Notes under the pieces: generated by a model
The model's input: the letters and a program-made list of their open reading frames with translations, nothing else
What the model was told of the DNA's origin: nothing
The model's database searches: none
Origin: Streptomyces camponoticapitis
GTDB lineage: Bacteria; Actinomycetota; Actinomycetes; Streptomycetales; Streptomycetaceae
NCBI RefSeq assembly: GCF_014646115.1
Contig: NZ_BMMV01000006.1
Span: 186,001 to 250,000 of the forward strand
DNA: 64,000 nucleotides
Direction: 5' to 3'
Part shown: one piece after another, positions 44,536 through 55,212 of the stretch
How positions within the stretch are numbered: the stretch's first letter is position 1
How the letters are laid out: every line of letters begins with the position of its first letter
Program-made: the position numbers and the translations under genes

Positions 44536-44879
44536 GGCGGCTGATCACTCCTGGTGTCTCGGCGGCGCAGGGCTGTTTCGAGGCGGTTGATGCGGTCGAG
44601 GAGGTCCACCACCACGCCCAGCGCGGCGTAGTTGAGGCACAGACCGACCCTCAGCCGTTCCATCCGGGCGAGTTCCAGCGGGGCGCTCTCGGCGAACCGG
44701 AGCCGGCCGGACGCCTCGCGGCGGGCGTCCAGCAGACCGAGGGCGACGAACTTGCGGACGGCGTCGGGGTGCATGCCCGAGCGGCGGGCGACGGTCTCCA
44801 GGGAGAGTCCGGGCAGCGGCGCCAACGCGTAGACGGTGCGTGTCCGAGGGCGCGCCGGGCGGCGTGGTGGAGGGGTCAT
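44526..44879 (-). CDS. cbpM: chaperone modulator CbpM (MerR-like)
   Basis: 117 aa. A MerR-type helix region ([26 protein letters not shown]) and C-terminal helices ([18 protein letters not shown]) fit CbpM/HspR-like modulators. In E. coli CbpM binds the J-domain of CbpA and inhibits it; HspR-type relatives repress chaperone operons. Its ATG overlaps the dnaJ stop (ATGA). It lacks an HspR-like hydrophobic C-terminus, so CbpM is preferred, but an operon repressor role is possible. Confidence 0.8.
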   Translation of the reverse strand: MTPPPRRPARPRTRTVYALAPLPGLSLETVARRSGMHPDAVRKFVALGLLDARREASGRLRFAESAPLELARMERLRVGLCLNYAALGVVVDLLDRINRLETALRRRDTRSDQPPWT

Positions 44880-45841
44880 CGCATCCTCCTCGGGTCGAAG
44901 TCGGAGACGCCCGCCAGCTCTTCGAAGAGGTCGCGCTCACGGTCGGAGAGGTGCCGCGGCACCATGATCCGCAGCTCGGCGTAGAGGTCGCCGTCCTTGC
45001 CGCGCGGGTTGGGCAGTCCCTCGCCGCGGAGCCGCAGCCTGCGCCCGCTGGAGGAACCGGCCGGGACGGACACCTTGGTGGTCCCGTGCGGTGTGGTGAC
45101 GGGAAGGGTCGCGCCGAGCGCCGCCTCCCAGGGGGAGAGGGCGAGTTGGACGGTGAGGTCGCGGCCGTCGACGCGGTAGGTGTCGTGCGGTGCGAGACGC
45201 ACCCGGAGATACAGGTCGCCCGCCGGTGCGTTGTTGCCGCCCCGGCCACCCTGTCCGGCGAGGCGGATCCGCTGTCCCTCGGTGACACCACGGGGGATGT
45301 TCACCTCGTAGCTGCGACGGCCGTCGGGGCCGGAGAGGGTGAGACTGCGCCGGCCGCCCTGGTACGCGTCCTCAACGGTGAGCACCAGTTCGGTCTCCTG
45401 GTCGGCGCCGGGCACGCGGCCCCGCGGCCCACCGCCGAAGATGCCGCCGAAGAGGTCTTCGAAGTCGACGCCCGGACCCGTGGATCCGGCGGAGCCACCG
45501 GCGCCGGCGGTGCCGCCGAAGGGGTCGCCGCCGCCGTAGCCCGGTCCGGTACGCCCCGCTCTTCCCGTGCCCGCTCCCCCTCCGGTTCGCGCCCCCACGC
45601 GTTCGTCGTAGTCCTCGGGGATCTTCCGGAAATCCGCGCCGAAGCGGTCGTAACGGGCCCGGGTCTTGGGATCGGACAGCACGCTGTAGGCCTCGTTCAG
45701 CTCCTTGAAGCGTTCCTCGGCGCCGGGTTCCTTGTTGATGTCGGGGTGGTACTTGCGGGCGCGGGCGCGGTACGCCTGCTGGATCTCCTCGGTGCTCGCG
45801 GTGCGCGGCACGCCGAGGGCCTCGTAGAGGTCGACTGCCAT
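44876..45841 (-). CDS. DnaJ-type co-chaperone lacking zinc finger (CbpA class)
   Basis: 321 aa. J-domain residues 1-66 with HPD at 32-34, a Gly-rich linker with the DIF-like [14 protein letters not shown], then two C-terminal substrate-binding beta domains. The CxxCxGxG zinc-finger region is absent, so it is a class B J-protein. It stimulates DnaK ATPase and delivers substrates. It follows grpE by 7 nt, and its stop overlaps cbpM. Confidence 0.93.
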   Translation of the reverse strand: MAVDLYEALGVPRTASTEEIQQAYRARARKYHPDINKEPGAEERFKELNEAYSVLSDPKTRARYDRFGADFRKIPEDYDERVGARTGGGAGTGRAGRTGPGYGGGDPFGGTAGAGGSAGSTGPGVDFEDLFGGIFGGGPRGRVPGADQETELVLTVEDAYQGGRRSLTLSGPDGRRSYEVNIPRGVTEGQRIRLAGQGGRGGNNAPAGDLYLRVRLAPHDTYRVDGRDLTVQLALSPWEAALGATLPVTTPHGTTKVSVPAGSSSGRRLRLRGEGLPNPRGKDGDLYAELRIMVPRHLSDRERDLFEELAGVSDFDPRRMR

Positions 45842-45848
45842 AGGCGGG

Positions 45849-46460
45849 TCACTCCTGCCGCTTGCTGACGACGGCGGCCATCGGGCGCAGCTGGCGGCCG
45901 GGGGTGCCGTAGCCGGGGCGCAGGCACTGGACAACGGTTCCGGGCTCGGCCTCGGCGTCCTCCACCACGGTGACGGCCTCGTGCCGGAGCGGGTCGAAGG
46001 GGACGCCGGTCTCGTCGTCCCTGGGGTAGCCGAGCCGGTCGAGGATGTCGACGGCCTGGTTGCGTACGGCCTTGACGCCCTGGATCAGGGATTCGGTGCC
46101 GGACTCGGTGTGGGACAGGGCGAGTTCGAGGTTGTCCACCACGGGGAGCCAGGCGGTGGCGACGCGGGCGCGTTCGGAGTCCCGTTCGCGTTCGAGGTCC
46201 TTCGTCTGGCGTTTACGGAGGTTGTCGAGGTCGGCGAGAGCGCGTCGCCAGCGGTCTCGCAGCTCGTCCAGCTCGGCCACGGGGACCAGGTCCGCATCCC
46301 CTGGGGCTCCCGGTCCGCCGGGCGTAGGGGGACCGTTGGACGCACCGGGGGCGCCGGGCTTCGGCTCGACCGGACGGTTCGGGGCGGCGGGGTCGTTCGG
46401 CCAGCTGCCCGCGGAGTTGTCCTCGGGGGGCTCGGCCTCAGGTTCCGGAGAGATGGTCAT
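45849..46460 (-). CDS. grpE: GrpE nucleotide exchange factor
   Basis: 203 aa. A Pro/Gly-rich disordered N-terminus (about 1-55), the long helix [20 protein letters not shown], and the beta head ([36 protein letters not shown]). It releases ADP from DnaK. Starts 9 nt after the dnaK stop. Confidence 0.94.
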   Translation of the reverse strand: MTISPEPEAEPPEDNSAGSWPNDPAAPNRPVEPKPGAPGASNGPPTPGGPGAPGDADLVPVAELDELRDRWRRALADLDNLRKRQTKDLERERDSERARVATAWLPVVDNLELALSHTESGTESLIQGVKAVRNQAVDILDRLGYPRDDETGVPFDPLRHEAVTVVEDAEAEPGTVVQCLRPGYGTPGRQLRPMAAVVSKRQE

Positions 46461-46469
46461 CGCGGCGGC

Positions 46470-48389
46470 TCAGCTCTTGTTGAATTCGGCGTCGATGACG
46501 TCGTCGTCGGCTCCGCTGCCGGACCCGGACCCGGATTCGTCCTCGGAGCCCTGTCCGGCCGCCGGTCCGGCGCCGTCCGCGCCGGGGCCGGGCCCGGCCC
46601 GGCGGGCGGCGAGCGCGGCGTGCACCTGCTGGAGTTCGGAGGTGAGCGATCTGGCCCTCGCCGGGTCCGCCTCCTCCTTGACCGCCTGATGGGCGTCGGT
46701 GACCAGCATCTGCGCGCGGGCCTTCTCGTGTTCGGGCGCGGCGTCGCCGAGTTCGGTGAGGCTCCGCTCCACCTGGTAGGCGGCGGCGTCGAGTTCGTTG
46801 CGGGCGTCGACGGCCTCGCGCAGTGCCTGATCCTCACCGCGGTTGCGTTCGGCCTCGTCGACCATCCGTTCGACCTCGGACCTGTCGAGGTTGGAGCCCT
46901 CGCTGATGGTGATGGACTGTTCCTTGCCGGTGGACTGGTCCTTCGCGTTGACGTTGAGGATGCCGTTGGCGTCGATGTCGAAGGTGACCTCGATCTGTGG
47001 CTCACCCCGGGGCGCGGGGCGGATGTCGGTGAGCTGGAACCGGCCCAGTACCCGGTTGTCGGCGGCCAGTTCACGCTCGCCCTGGACGACCACCACGTCG
47101 ACCGCCGGCTGGTTGTCGGCGGCGGTGGAGAACGTCTCGGAGCGCCGGACGGGGATGGTGGTGTTGCGCTCGATGATCTTCGTCATGACGCCGCCGCGCG
47201 TCTCGACCCCGAGGGAGAGCGGCGTGACGTCGAGCAGCAGGACGTCCTTGACCTCGCCCTTGAGGACACCTGCCTGGATCGCGGCGCCCAGCGCCACGAC
47301 CTCGTCGGGGTTGACGCTCATGTTGGGCTCTTTGCCGCCGGTGAGCCGGCGGACCAGGGTCTGTACGGCGGGGATACGGGTGGAGCCGCCGACCAGGATG
47401 ACCTCGTCGATGTCCTGGTCGGTGACCTTGGCGTCGGCGAGGGCCTGCTGGACGGGGTCGAGACAGCGCTCCACGAGGTCGGCGGTGATCTGCTCGAACG
47501 TGGACCGCATGACCGTCTCGGTCAGATGCTTGGGGCCGGACGCGTCGGCGGTGACGAAGGGCAGACTGACCTGCGTCTGGGTGACCGAGCTGAGCTCCGT
47601 CTTGGCCTTCTCGGCCGCCTCGAAGAGCCGTTGCAGGGCCTGCGGGTCCTGCCGCAGGTCGATGCCGTTGTCCCGCTGGAAGGCGTCGGCGAGATGGTCG
47701 ACCAGCCGGCGGTCGAAGTCGTCGCCGCCGAGATGGCTGTCACCGGCGGTGGAGCGGACCTCCACGACGCCGTCCCCGACGTCCAGGATGCTGACGTCGA
47801 AGGTGCCGCCGCCGAGGTCGAAGACGAGCACCGTCTCGTGTTCCTTCTTGTCCATCCCGTACGCGAGCGCCGCGGCCGTCGGCTCGTTGATGATGCGCAG
47901 CACTTCGAGGCCGGCGATCTTGCCGGCGTCCTTGGTGGCGGTGCGCTGCGCGTCGTTGAAGTAGGCGGGCACGGTGATGACGGCTTCGGTGACCCGCTCG
48001 CCCATGGACCGTCCGGCGTCCTCGGCGAGTTTGCGCAGGACGAGCGCGCTGATCTCCTCGGGCGCGTACAGCTTGCCCCGTACGTCGATACGGGCGACAC
48101 CGCCCTCGCCCTCGACGACGTCGTACGCGACAGCCTTGGCCTCGTCGGATATCTCGTCGTAGTGCCGGCCGATGAAGCGCTTGGCCGAGTAGATGGTGCC
48201 CTTGGGGTTGAGAATCGCCTGACGGCGGGCCAGTTGCCCGATCAGGCGCTCTCCCGAGTCGGTGAAGCCGACCACGGACGGTGTGGTGCGGGTGCCCTCC
48301 GCGTTCGGGAGCACGGACGCCTCGCCGCCTTCCCACGCGGCGATCACCGAGTTGGTCGTACCGAGATCGATTCCTACTGCCTTGGCCAT
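46470..48389 (-). CDS. dnaK: DnaK (Hsp70), first gene of a chaperone-redox operon
   Basis: 639 aa. Start [20 protein letters not shown] with GAGGAG upstream. ATPase domain with [12 protein letters not shown] and [13 protein letters not shown], linker [11 protein letters not shown], substrate-binding domain, lid and a disordered Asp/Ser/Gly-rich tail. Folds and protects polypeptides. The gene order differs from the classical Streptomyces dnaK-grpE-dnaJ-hspR operon by using a zinc-free J-protein, CbpM, ClpB and thioredoxin genes, so this may be a second dnaK. Confidence 0.95.
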   Translation of the reverse strand: MAKAVGIDLGTTNSVIAAWEGGEASVLPNAEGTRTTPSVVGFTDSGERLIGQLARRQAILNPKGTIYSAKRFIGRHYDEISDEAKAVAYDVVEGEGGVARIDVRGKLYAPEEISALVLRKLAEDAGRSMGERVTEAVITVPAYFNDAQRTATKDAGKIAGLEVLRIINEPTAAALAYGMDKKEHETVLVFDLGGGTFDVSILDVGDGVVEVRSTAGDSHLGGDDFDRRLVDHLADAFQRDNGIDLRQDPQALQRLFEAAEKAKTELSSVTQTQVSLPFVTADASGPKHLTETVMRSTFEQITADLVERCLDPVQQALADAKVTDQDIDEVILVGGSTRIPAVQTLVRRLTGGKEPNMSVNPDEVVALGAAIQAGVLKGEVKDVLLLDVTPLSLGVETRGGVMTKIIERNTTIPVRRSETFSTAADNQPAVDVVVVQGERELAADNRVLGRFQLTDIRPAPRGEPQIEVTFDIDANGILNVNAKDQSTGKEQSITISEGSNLDRSEVERMVDEAERNRGEDQALREAVDARNELDAAAYQVERSLTELGDAAPEHEKARAQMLVTDAHQAVKEEADPARARSLTSELQQVHAALAARRAGPGPGADGAGPAAGQGSEDESGSGSGSGADDDVIDAEFNKS

Positions 48390-48612
48390 GGAAGCACTCC
48401 TCAGTACTGCCGCGCCCAGGCACTCGGCCCGCCACGGCGGGTGTGGCCGCGTCGCAAGCCAGGCCCGGTTCGGCGTAGCCGAGGGGCCGGAACCATCGAT
48501 TAGACCTGTGCGACCGCGTCTGATCCCCTCTGGAGTGGATCGTGATTCCACTCGCCGTTGTCCAGTTTCACACCATTTGCCAGGCCATGCGAAAGGGGCG
48601 CGTCGCGTGTGG
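48390..48612 (-). promoter_or_regulatory. dnaK operon promoter region with 7-7-7 inverted repeat
   Basis: The region between the GH65 stop and dnaK holds GAGTGGA-N7-TCCACTC (48533-48553), perfect 7-bp arms with a 7-nt spacer, 144 nt before dnaK. The geometry equals that of the HspR HAIR element (CTTGAGT-N7-ACTCAAG), but the half-site is different. TGGACA on the minus strand just upstream could be a -35. No clear SigR or HAIR match is seen. Confidence 0.55.
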
Positions 48613-50967
48613 TCAGCGGCGGCGCCCGCCCGCGTTGGGCCGGCGCCCCGGCGGGTACTCGGGCGTCGGCGGTGCGACGAAGGACGGGATGGTGCGGGCC
48701 TCGGCGACTCCCGCGTGCAGGGTGACCGGCTCGCCGTAGTGGTGGATCCTCAGCGGGTCGCCGGTGGAGGTGGTGTACGTAGCGGTCGTGGCGGTGATCT
48801 CGACGTGCAGGTGCCGGTCCCGGAACTTCAGCGTGAAGGCGAGCCGTCTGATCTCCTCCGGCAGCCGCGGCGAGAAGTCCAGCCTGTCCTGGCTGTGCCG
48901 CATACCGCCGAAGCCGGCCACCAGAGCCGTCCAGGCGCCCGCGAGCGAGGCGATGTGCAGACCGTCCCGGGTGTTGTGCTCCAGGTCCTCCAGGTCCATC
49001 AGCGCGGCTTCGGTCAGATAGTCGTAGGCGAGGCGCAGATGTCCCGTCTCCACGGCCATGACCGCCTGACAGCAGGCCGACAGCGAGGAGTCACGGACGG
49101 TGATGGCTTCGTAGTAGGCGAAGTTCCGCGCCTTGTGGTCGTCGTCGAAGTACGAGCCGCACTTGTACATCGCCAGCACCAGGTCCGCCTGTTTGACGAC
49201 CTGCTTGCGGTAGATGTCGAAGTAGGGGAAGTGGAGCAGCAGCGGGTACTGGTCGGGCCTGGTGCGTTCGAAGTCCCAGTGCTGGTGGCTGGTGAATCCG
49301 GCGTCCTGCTCGTGGACCCGCAGCTCCTCGTTGTAGGGGATGTTCATCGCGTCGGCCGCGTCCCGCCAGGTGGCGGACTCCTCCTCGTCGACGCCGAGTT
49401 GGGTCGCCACATCGGCGTGACGCTCCACGATGTCGGCCGCCGCCCGCAGATTCCTCCGGGCCATCAGGTTGGTGTACGTGTTGTCGTCCATGACGGCGCT
49501 GTACTCGTCGGGCCCGGTGACACCGTCGATGTGAAAGGCGCCGTGCGGGTCGTGGTGGCCGAGGGAGCGCCACAACCGCGCGGTCTCCACCAGCAGTTCG
49601 ACGGCGCAGTCGCGCTCGAACTCCTCGTCGCGGGTGGCCGACAGATATCCCACCACGGCATCGGCGATACCGGCGTTCACATGGAAGGCCGCGGCGCCGG
49701 CCGGCCAGTAGGCCGAGCACTCCGAGCCGTCGATGGTCCGCCAGGGGAACGTCGCGCCGTGCAGACCGAGTTGCGCCGCACGCTCCCGCGCGGCCGGCAG
49801 CGTGCTCTGGCGCCAGAGCAGGGCATGTGACACCGCGTCGGGTGAGGTGAAGGTGAGCAGCGGCAGGACGAACGCCTCGGTGTCCCAGAAGGCGTGCCCG
49901 TCGTAGCCGGAACCGGTCAACCCCTTTGCGGGGATGCCTCGTTGTTCGGCGCGGGCGCCGGCCTGGAGTACATGGAAGAGGGCGAACCGTACGGCCTGCT
50001 GGATCTTCTCGTCGCCGTCCACCTCCACGTCGGCGCACCTCCAGAAGTCGTCGAGGTACGCGCGCTGTTCCTCGGCGAGCCCTTTCCAGCCGACGCTCGC
50101 CGCACCGGCCAGAGCCGCGTCCACCTGGTCGCTCACCGCCGGCAGCGACCGGGTGCTCGACCAGCCGAACGCCACCAGCTTGTCGAGGCGCAGGGTCTTC
50201 CCCGGAGCCAGCACCGTGGCGACGGTCACCCGTGCGATGTCGTCGTGGGACTCGCTCTGGGTCGTGGTCGTGTCGGGCCCGTACACGAAGTGGTCCGCCG
50301 CCGCCCCGACGCGCAGACCGCTGCGGCGGGTGCAGTGGACCAGCCGCAGCCGGTGCCCGGACGCGAAGTTCTCCTCCGCCTCCAGCGGCGACTCCAGGGC
50401 GACGGCGGCGCGCGGGTCGGTGTCGGCCCCGGGCAGCTGCTCGTTGGCCACCAGCTCCGACTGGATCACGATCCGTACTTCGGTGTCGACCGCCTCGACC
50501 TCGTAGGAGACGGCGGCGACGGCGCGCTGGGTGAAGGACACCAGCCGGGTGGAGCGGACCCGTACGGTACTGCCGGCCGGTGAGGTCCACTCGCACGTAC
50601 GGTGCAGCAGACCGGAACGCAGGTCGAGCACCCGCTCGTGGGAACGCAGCTGCCCGTAGCGCACGTCGAACGGCTCGTCGTCGACCAGCAGCCGGACGAT
50701 CTTCCCGTTGGTGATGTTGATGACGGTCTGGCCGGACTCCGGGTAGCCGTATCCGGCCTCGGCGTACGGCAGTGGGTGCAGCTCGTGGACGCCGTTGAGG
50801 TACGAGCCCGGCAGGCCGTGCGGTTCGCCCTCGTCGAGATTGCCGCGCCAGCCGACATGGCCGTTGGAGAGCGCGAAGACCGATTCGCTCTGCGGCAGCA
50901 GGTCGAGATCGAGGTCCGTCTCGCGCAGCGACCACGGCTCCACCGCGAAGATCGAGTCAGTGATCAT
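48613..50967 (-). CDS. GH65 disaccharide phosphorylase (maltose/trehalose/kojibiose type)
   Basis: 784 aa. An N-terminal beta-sandwich, linker and (alpha/alpha)6 barrel; [17 protein letters not shown] and the acid-catalyst motif [15 protein letters not shown] (Glu), then [14 protein letters not shown] block [17 protein letters not shown]65 phosphorylases convert an alpha-glucobiose plus phosphate to beta-glucose-1-P and glucose. The start ATG overlaps the stop of the beta-phosphoglucomutase gene (ATGA), the enzyme that uses beta-glucose-1-P, which supports a phosphorolytic rather than hydrolytic role. Acceptor specificity not readable. Confidence 0.92.
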   Translation of the reverse strand: MITDSIFAVEPWSLRETDLDLDLLPQSESVFALSNGHVGWRGNLDEGEPHGLPGSYLNGVHELHPLPYAEAGYGYPESGQTVINITNGKIVRLLVDDEPFDVRYGQLRSHERVLDLRSGLLHRTCEWTSPAGSTVRVRSTRLVSFTQRAVAAVSYEVEAVDTEVRIVIQSELVANEQLPGADTDPRAAVALESPLEAEENFASGHRLRLVHCTRRSGLRVGAAADHFVYGPDTTTTQSESHDDIARVTVATVLAPGKTLRLDKLVAFGWSSTRSLPAVSDQVDAALAGAASVGWKGLAEEQRAYLDDFWRCADVEVDGDEKIQQAVRFALFHVLQAGARAEQRGIPAKGLTGSGYDGHAFWDTEAFVLPLLTFTSPDAVSHALLWRQSTLPAARERAAQLGLHGATFPWRTIDGSECSAYWPAGAAAFHVNAGIADAVVGYLSATRDEEFERDCAVELLVETARLWRSLGHHDPHGAFHIDGVTGPDEYSAVMDDNTYTNLMARRNLRAAADIVERHADVATQLGVDEEESATWRDAADAMNIPYNEELRVHEQDAGFTSHQHWDFERTRPDQYPLLLHFPYFDIYRKQVVKQADLVLAMYKCGSYFDDDHKARNFAYYEAITVRDSSLSACCQAVMAVETGHLRLAYDYLTEAALMDLEDLEHNTRDGLHIASLAGAWTALVAGFGGMRHSQDRLDFSPRLPEEIRRLAFTLKFRDRHLHVEITATTATYTTSTGDPLRIHHYGEPVTLHAGVAEARTIPSFVAPPTPEYPPGRRPNAGGRRR

Positions 50968-51800
50968 GCCTTCGGCTCCTGACCGGCGCGGGCGGTACGG
51001 GCGGGGCCGGCTCCGGGGCCCGCGCGGTCCGCCGTGCGGCCGTCGTCGAGGCGGTCGAGTTCGCCGGGACCGGCGAGGTCGGCCAGGTCGGTGACGACGG
51101 TGTCCCCGCCGTGCTCCCGCAGCGCGTCGGCCTGGCCCACCCGGTCGACGCCCACGACGTATCCGAAGTGTCCGGACCGGCCCGCCTCCATGCCCGCCAG
51201 CGCGTCCTCGAACACGGCGGCGGCCGACGCCTCGACTCCGAGGTCCTGCGCGGCGGCGAGGAAGGGCGCGGGGTCGGGCTTGCCGGGCAGGCCGCGCTCC
51301 GCCGCGACGACCCCGTCGATCCGGACGTCGAAGAGCGCTTCCGCGTCGATCGCCCGGAGGATGTCGCGGCAGTTGGTGCTGGAGGAGACCACGGCGGTAC
51401 GCAGACCGCTCGCCCGGACGGCCCGGATGTAGCGCAGCGAACCCTCGTACGCCTCGACGCCACCGGCCCTGATCCTCTTCAGCAGCCGTTCGTTCTTACG
51501 GTTGCCAAGTCCCTGGACGGAGTTCCGGTCGGGCGGGTCGTCCGGCTCACCGTTGGGCAGCTGGATTCCGCGCGAGCCGAGAAAGGCCCGTACCCCGTCG
51601 GCCCGGGGAAGACCGTCGACGAATTTGTTGTAGTCCGCGACGGCGTCGAAGGGGCGGAATTCCCCGTCGCCGCGCTCCCGCAGGAACTCGTCGAACGTCT
51701 CCTTCCAGGCGGCCGCGTGAACGACGGCGGTCTTGGTGATGACACCGTCGAGGTCGAACAGACAGGCCTGGATTCTGTCCGGAAGGCCGAGTTTCGTCAT
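50964..51800 (-). CDS. beta-phosphoglucomutase family HAD hydrolase
   Basis: 278 aa. HAD motif I DLDGVITKTA, cap domain with RADGVRAFLGSRG, motif II VVSSSTN, motif III lysine in GLPGKPDPAPF, motif IV FEDALAGMEAG. Together with the overlapping GH65 gene, it should convert beta-glucose-1-P to glucose-6-P. A Pro/Arg/Gly-rich tail of about 35 residues lies beyond the HAD fold. Start MTKLGLPDR chosen for GAAGGTG upstream and the family start. Confidence 0.92.
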   Translation of the reverse strand: MTKLGLPDRIQACLFDLDGVITKTAVVHAAAWKETFDEFLRERGDGEFRPFDAVADYNKFVDGLPRADGVRAFLGSRGIQLPNGEPDDPPDRNSVQGLGNRKNERLLKRIRAGGVEAYEGSLRYIRAVRASGLRTAVVSSSTNCRDILRAIDAEALFDVRIDGVVAAERGLPGKPDPAPFLAAAQDLGVEASAAAVFEDALAGMEAGRSGHFGYVVGVDRVGQADALREHGGDTVVTDLADLAGPGELDRLDDGRTADRAGPGAGPARTARAGQEPKA

Positions 51801-51990
51801 GCGGCGCACCTTCTCCGTCGAAGAGGGCTGCTTTCCGGGCAATCGTAGGGCGGCGGGCCCGCCGGGTCCTCGCGAACATCCGGTGGTGGCGGGCCGCCGG
51901 GGAGCGGAAACACGTTGCCCCGCTCGGCGCCGGCTCGCGCCCGCCCGCGCCGGAGCGGTACGGCCGTACGGGCGATCCAGGCCCCCCGGG

Positions 51991-52485
51991 TCAGGGAGCG
52001 AGCTGGTCGAGGAAGCCGAAGAGGTTCGCGCGGGTCCGCTCTATCTGCTCCTCCACCGTCAGGCTCTCCTCCATGCGTCCGCCGGGCGCCGCCGCCTTAA
52101 TTCCGCGCGTATAGAGGGAGCAGGCGAGGTCGGTGCACATGTAGAGACCGACCGAATTCCCCTCCCGGCCGGCCCTGCCGCGTTTCCGGGCGGTCATCAG
52201 CGATACGCCGCCGCCCGGGTGCATGGTCAGACAGAGGGAACACATGCTGCGGTGCAGATAACCGCGGCGGCGCGAGGGATAACGCAGCGTTACGCCGACG
52301 AGCGCGCCGTCCCTTTCGGCGACGAGATAGCCGCGGTCGGGCGCCGAGAGGTCGAGCCAGCCCAGGAAGTCCAGGTCTTCCCAGGGGCGCTCCGCGAGGT
52401 CCCGCGGCAGCGGGAGGCGCGCCGCCTCGCCCTTGGAGCAATTGACGAACGACGTGCGGATGTCCTGTTCGGTCACGGCTTTCAT
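51991..52485 (-). CDS. FBP domain zinc-binding protein
   Basis: 164 aa. An N-terminal alpha/beta part ([38 protein letters not shown]) is followed by an FBP_C treble-clef-like region with [10 protein letters not shown] and [10 protein letters not shown] cysteines. FusB/FBP relatives bind elongation factor G and can free it from ribosomes; members without known resistance role are common in actinobacteria. The promoter overlaps a TGCCTAA/TTAGGCA inverted repeat. Confidence 0.82.
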   Translation of the reverse strand: MKAVTEQDIRTSFVNCSKGEAARLPLPRDLAERPWEDLDFLGWLDLSAPDRGYLVAERDGALVGVTLRYPSRRRGYLHRSMCSLCLTMHPGGGVSLMTARKRGRAGREGNSVGLYMCTDLACSLYTRGIKAAAPGGRMEESLTVEEQIERTRANLFGFLDQLAP

Positions 52486-52502
52486 GTATCGCACGCTAAC
52501 AA

Positions 52503-52521
52503 TGCCTAAAACTATTAGGCA
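52503..52521. promoter_or_regulatory. inverted repeat TGCCTAA-N5-TTAGGCA
   Basis: Perfect 7-bp arms (52503-52509 and 52515-52521) in an AT-rich patch 18 nt before the FBP start. It overlaps a possible minus-strand promoter (TTGCCT as -35). The spacing fits a dimeric repressor such as a MarR or TetR protein. Confidence 0.6.
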
Positions 52522-52681
52522 AATCATTATTGGTCCTAGATCCGCCGGGCCGGGGCCGGTCCCGGGGACGGCGGCGCCCACTGGCGCCGCCCGACCTCAT
52601 AGGGTTACGTGGCACGCGCCGGGACGACGGGCTCGACGTCCCGCGCGGCGGCCGACCGACCGACACGATTGGAGTTCGCCG

Positions 52682-54328
52682 ATGGTGCACGAGAGGGCCG
52701 GGCAGCCGGCGCAGCCCGGGGATCTGGTGGACGTGGCGCGGCTGGTGACGGCCTATTACGCGCTGCACCCGGATCCGGCCGAGCCCGCGCAGCGGGTCAC
52801 CTTCGGTACGTCGGGGCACCGCGGCTCCGCCCTGTCGGCGGCGTTCAACGAGGACCACATCGCCGCCACCACCCAGGCCATCTGCGACTACCGGACCCGC
52901 CAGGGCACCGACGGACCGGTGTTCCTCGGCGCCGACACGCACGCCCTGTCCGAGCCGGCCCGGGTCACCGCGCTGGAGGTGCTGGCCGCCAACGGCGCCA
53001 CCGTCCTGATCGACTCGGACGACGGCTACACGCCCACCCCGGCCGTCTCGCACGCGATCCTCGACCACAACCGGGACCGTACGGCGGGCCTCGCCGACGG
53101 CATCGTGGTCACGCCGTCGCACAACCCGCCGGCCGACGGCGGCTTCAAGTACAACCCGCCCAACGGCGGGCCGGCCGGATCCGACGCCACCTCCTGGATC
53201 CAGGACCGCGCCAACGCCCTGATCGAGGCGGGCCTCAAAGAGGTCCGCCGGATCCCGTACGCGCGTGCGCTGGCCGCCGACACCACCGGACGGCACGACT
53301 TCCTGGGCCGGTACGTGGACGACCTGCCGGCCGTCCTGGATCTGGACGCGGTGCGGGACGCCGGAATCCGGATCGGCGCCGACCCGCTCGGGGGCGCCTC
53401 GGTGGGGTACTGGGGACGGATCGCCGAACGGCACCGGCTCGATCTCACGGTGGTGAACCCGCTCGCCGACCCGACCTGGCGGTTCATGACGCTGGACTGG
53501 GACGGCAAGATCCGGATGGACTGCTCGTCGCCGTACGCGATGGCCTCGCTGATCGCCCAGCGCGACAAGTACACCATCGCCACCGGCAACGACGCCGACG
53601 CCGACCGGCACGGCATCGTCACGCCGGACGGCGGTCTGATGAACCCCAACCACTATCTGGCCGTGGCCATCCAGTACCTGTTCGCGCACCGCGACGGCTG
53701 GCCGGCCGGCACCGGGATCGGCAAGACGCTGGTGTCCTCCTCGATGATCGACCGGGTCGCCGCCGACCTCGGACGCACGCTCGTGGAGGTGCCGGTGGGC
53801 TTCAAGTGGTTCGTGGACGGTCTCTTCGACGGCAGCCTGGGCTTCGGCGGCGAGGAGTCCGCCGGCGCCTCCTTCCTGCGCCGTGACGGGCGGGTGTGGA
53901 CCACCGACAAGGACGGCATTCTGCTGGCCCTGCTGGCCTCCGAGATCACCGCTGTCACGGGCTCCACCCCGTCCCAGCACTACGCGGCCCTCACCGAGCG
54001 CTTCGGCGACCCGGCCTACGCCCGCGTGGACGCCCCCGCGACCAGGGAGGAGAAGGCCGTCCTCGCGAAACTCTCCGCGGACCAGGTCACCGCCGACACC
54101 CTGGCGGGCGAGCCGATCACCAAGGTCCTCACCGAGGCGCCCGGCAACGGCGCGGCGATCGGCGGCCTCAAGGTCTGCACCGACAGCGCCTGGTTCGCCG
54201 CGCGGCCGTCGGGGACCGAGGACGTGTACAAGGTGTACGCGGAGAGCTTCCGGGGCCCGGAGCACCTGAGCGAGGTGCAGGCGGAGGCGAAGACCCTGGT
54301 GTCGACGGCACTGCGGGCCGCCGGCTGA
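52682..54328 (+). CDS. pgm: phosphoglucomutase (alpha-D-glucose phosphate-specific)
   Basis: 548 aa. Interconverts alpha-glucose-1-P and glucose-6-P. Active-site phosphoserine in VVTPSHNPP (Ser146, the same number as E. coli Pgm), metal loop [10 protein letters not shown], sugar-binding loop [11 protein letters not shown], and phosphate-binding [16 protein letters not shown] precedes the ATG. It can turn glucose-6-P from the GH65/beta-PGM route into glucose-1-P for glycogen, trehalose or cell-wall sugars. Confidence 0.95.
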   Translation: MVHERAGQPAQPGDLVDVARLVTAYYALHPDPAEPAQRVTFGTSGHRGSALSAAFNEDHIAATTQAICDYRTRQGTDGPVFLGADTHALSEPARVTALEVLAANGATVLIDSDDGYTPTPAVSHAILDHNRDRTAGLADGIVVTPSHNPPADGGFKYNPPNGGPAGSDATSWIQDRANALIEAGLKEVRRIPYARALAADTTGRHDFLGRYVDDLPAVLDLDAVRDAGIRIGADPLGGASVGYWGRIAERHRLDLTVVNPLADPTWRFMTLDWDGKIRMDCSSPYAMASLIAQRDKYTIATGNDADADRHGIVTPDGGLMNPNHYLAVAIQYLFAHRDGWPAGTGIGKTLVSSSMIDRVAADLGRTLVEVPVGFKWFVDGLFDGSLGFGGEESAGASFLRRDGRVWTTDKDGILLALLASEITAVTGSTPSQHYAALTERFGDPAYARVDAPATREEKAVLAKLSADQVTADTLAGEPITKVLTEAPGNGAAIGGLKVCTDSAWFAARPSGTEDVYKVYAESFRGPEHLSEVQAEAKTLVSTALRAAG

Positions 54329-54354
54329 GCCGGACCCGGCCCCTCGTCAAGCCC

Positions 54355-55212
54355 TCAGGCCGGGGACGGTGCGACCGCCACGGAGAGATCGTTGTCCACC
54401 GTGTAGTACGGACGCACCGTCATCCCGCCGAGCGTGGCCGCCGGGTAGACGAAGACCGCCTTGCGGTCCGCGACGTCGTCCAGCAGCCGGGCCAGCCTGA
54501 TCCGGGGCTCGCCCGACGCCGGGCGGACGTACACGTCCCAGATCTCCTGCTCCGCCCCGGCTCCCGGCTGTCCGCCCTCCGCCAGCAGGTCCTCGTAGTC
54601 CACGGTGAAGGAGAGGTCCCGCTCCCCGTCGGCCCGCGGCGTGATCTGCCGTACGGGGGCGTCCTTGCCCCGCCGGTGCAGCAGCACCGCCGCGCCCTCC
54701 CCCAGCCGGGCGCCGAACAGCCGCGCCCGCGCGGTCATCCCGTGGCCGGAGAAGACGATCCGGCCGGCCTCCGCGTGCGAGGCCCGCAGCCAGGCGCGTA
54801 CCGCGAGACGGCCGTCCTTGGTCGCGTAGGGGATCCGGACCGCCAAGGGCGTCCGACGGCCCTCTCCACCGCCGGACACCAACGCGCGCAGATCGCGCAG
54901 GCCGGGCAGCAGCGGTGTGCGCGCCTCGCCCGGCAGTCCCAGCACGTAGGCGTCCCAGCGCCCCTCCCGTAAGGCGGGCGCCGTCTCCAGAACGGCCCGC
55001 CACTCGTCCTGCCCGACGTGCTCCAGCGCGGCCACGCGGCCGGTCTCCTCCGACTGCCCCTTCTTCGGGCGCAGTTGGAGCAGCAGGCGGGGGCCAGCCG
55101 AGGCGGGCAGCGGCAGTCGTACGCGTACGACGAGACGTCCCTCCTGGTCCACGGTCGCGTCCGCCCGGGGCTTGGCCACCGGTCCGCCGTTCGTGCTGTT
55201 GTCGTCGCTCAT
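54355..55212 (-). CDS. uncharacterised protein paired with glycosyltransferase
   Basis: 285 aa, not recognised. Mostly beta-strand character with Arg-rich patches (RLVVRVRLPLPASAGPRLLLQL, PLAVRIPYATKDGRLAVRAWLR) and a C-terminus RPYYTVDNDLSVAVAPS. No signal peptide or TM. The first ATG overlaps the glycosyltransferase stop (ATGA), so the two are coupled; it may modify or bind the glycan made by that enzyme, like the unknown second domains found in teichoic-acid glycosylation loci. Function unknown. Confidence 0.7.
   Translation of the reverse strand: MSDDNSTNGGPVAKPRADATVDQEGRLVVRVRLPLPASAGPRLLLQLRPKKGQSEETGRVAALEHVGQDEWRAVLETAPALREGRWDAYVLGLPGEARTPLLPGLRDLRALVSGGGEGRRTPLAVRIPYATKDGRLAVRAWLRASHAEAGRIVFSGHGMTARARLFGARLGEGAAVLLHRRGKDAPVRQITPRADGERDLSFTVDYEDLLAEGGQPGAGAEQEIWDVYVRPASGEPRIRLARLLDDVADRKAVFVYPAATLGGMTVRPYYTVDNDLSVAVAPSPA

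Noticed and set aside
42337..48503. Long plus-strand open frames opposite clpB and dnaK
   Set aside because: Opposite strand of unmistakable ClpB, DnaJ, GrpE and DnaK; no own ribosome sites or motifs.
48533..48553. HspR HAIR element for the dnaK operon
   Set aside because: The spacing is the same but the half-site GAGTGGA differs from CTTGAGT, so it is reported only as a HAIR-like inverted repeat.
48390..48612. SigR promoter (GGAAT-N18-GTT) for the thioredoxin-containing operon
   Set aside because: A GGAAT is present on the minus strand, but no GTT at the required distance.
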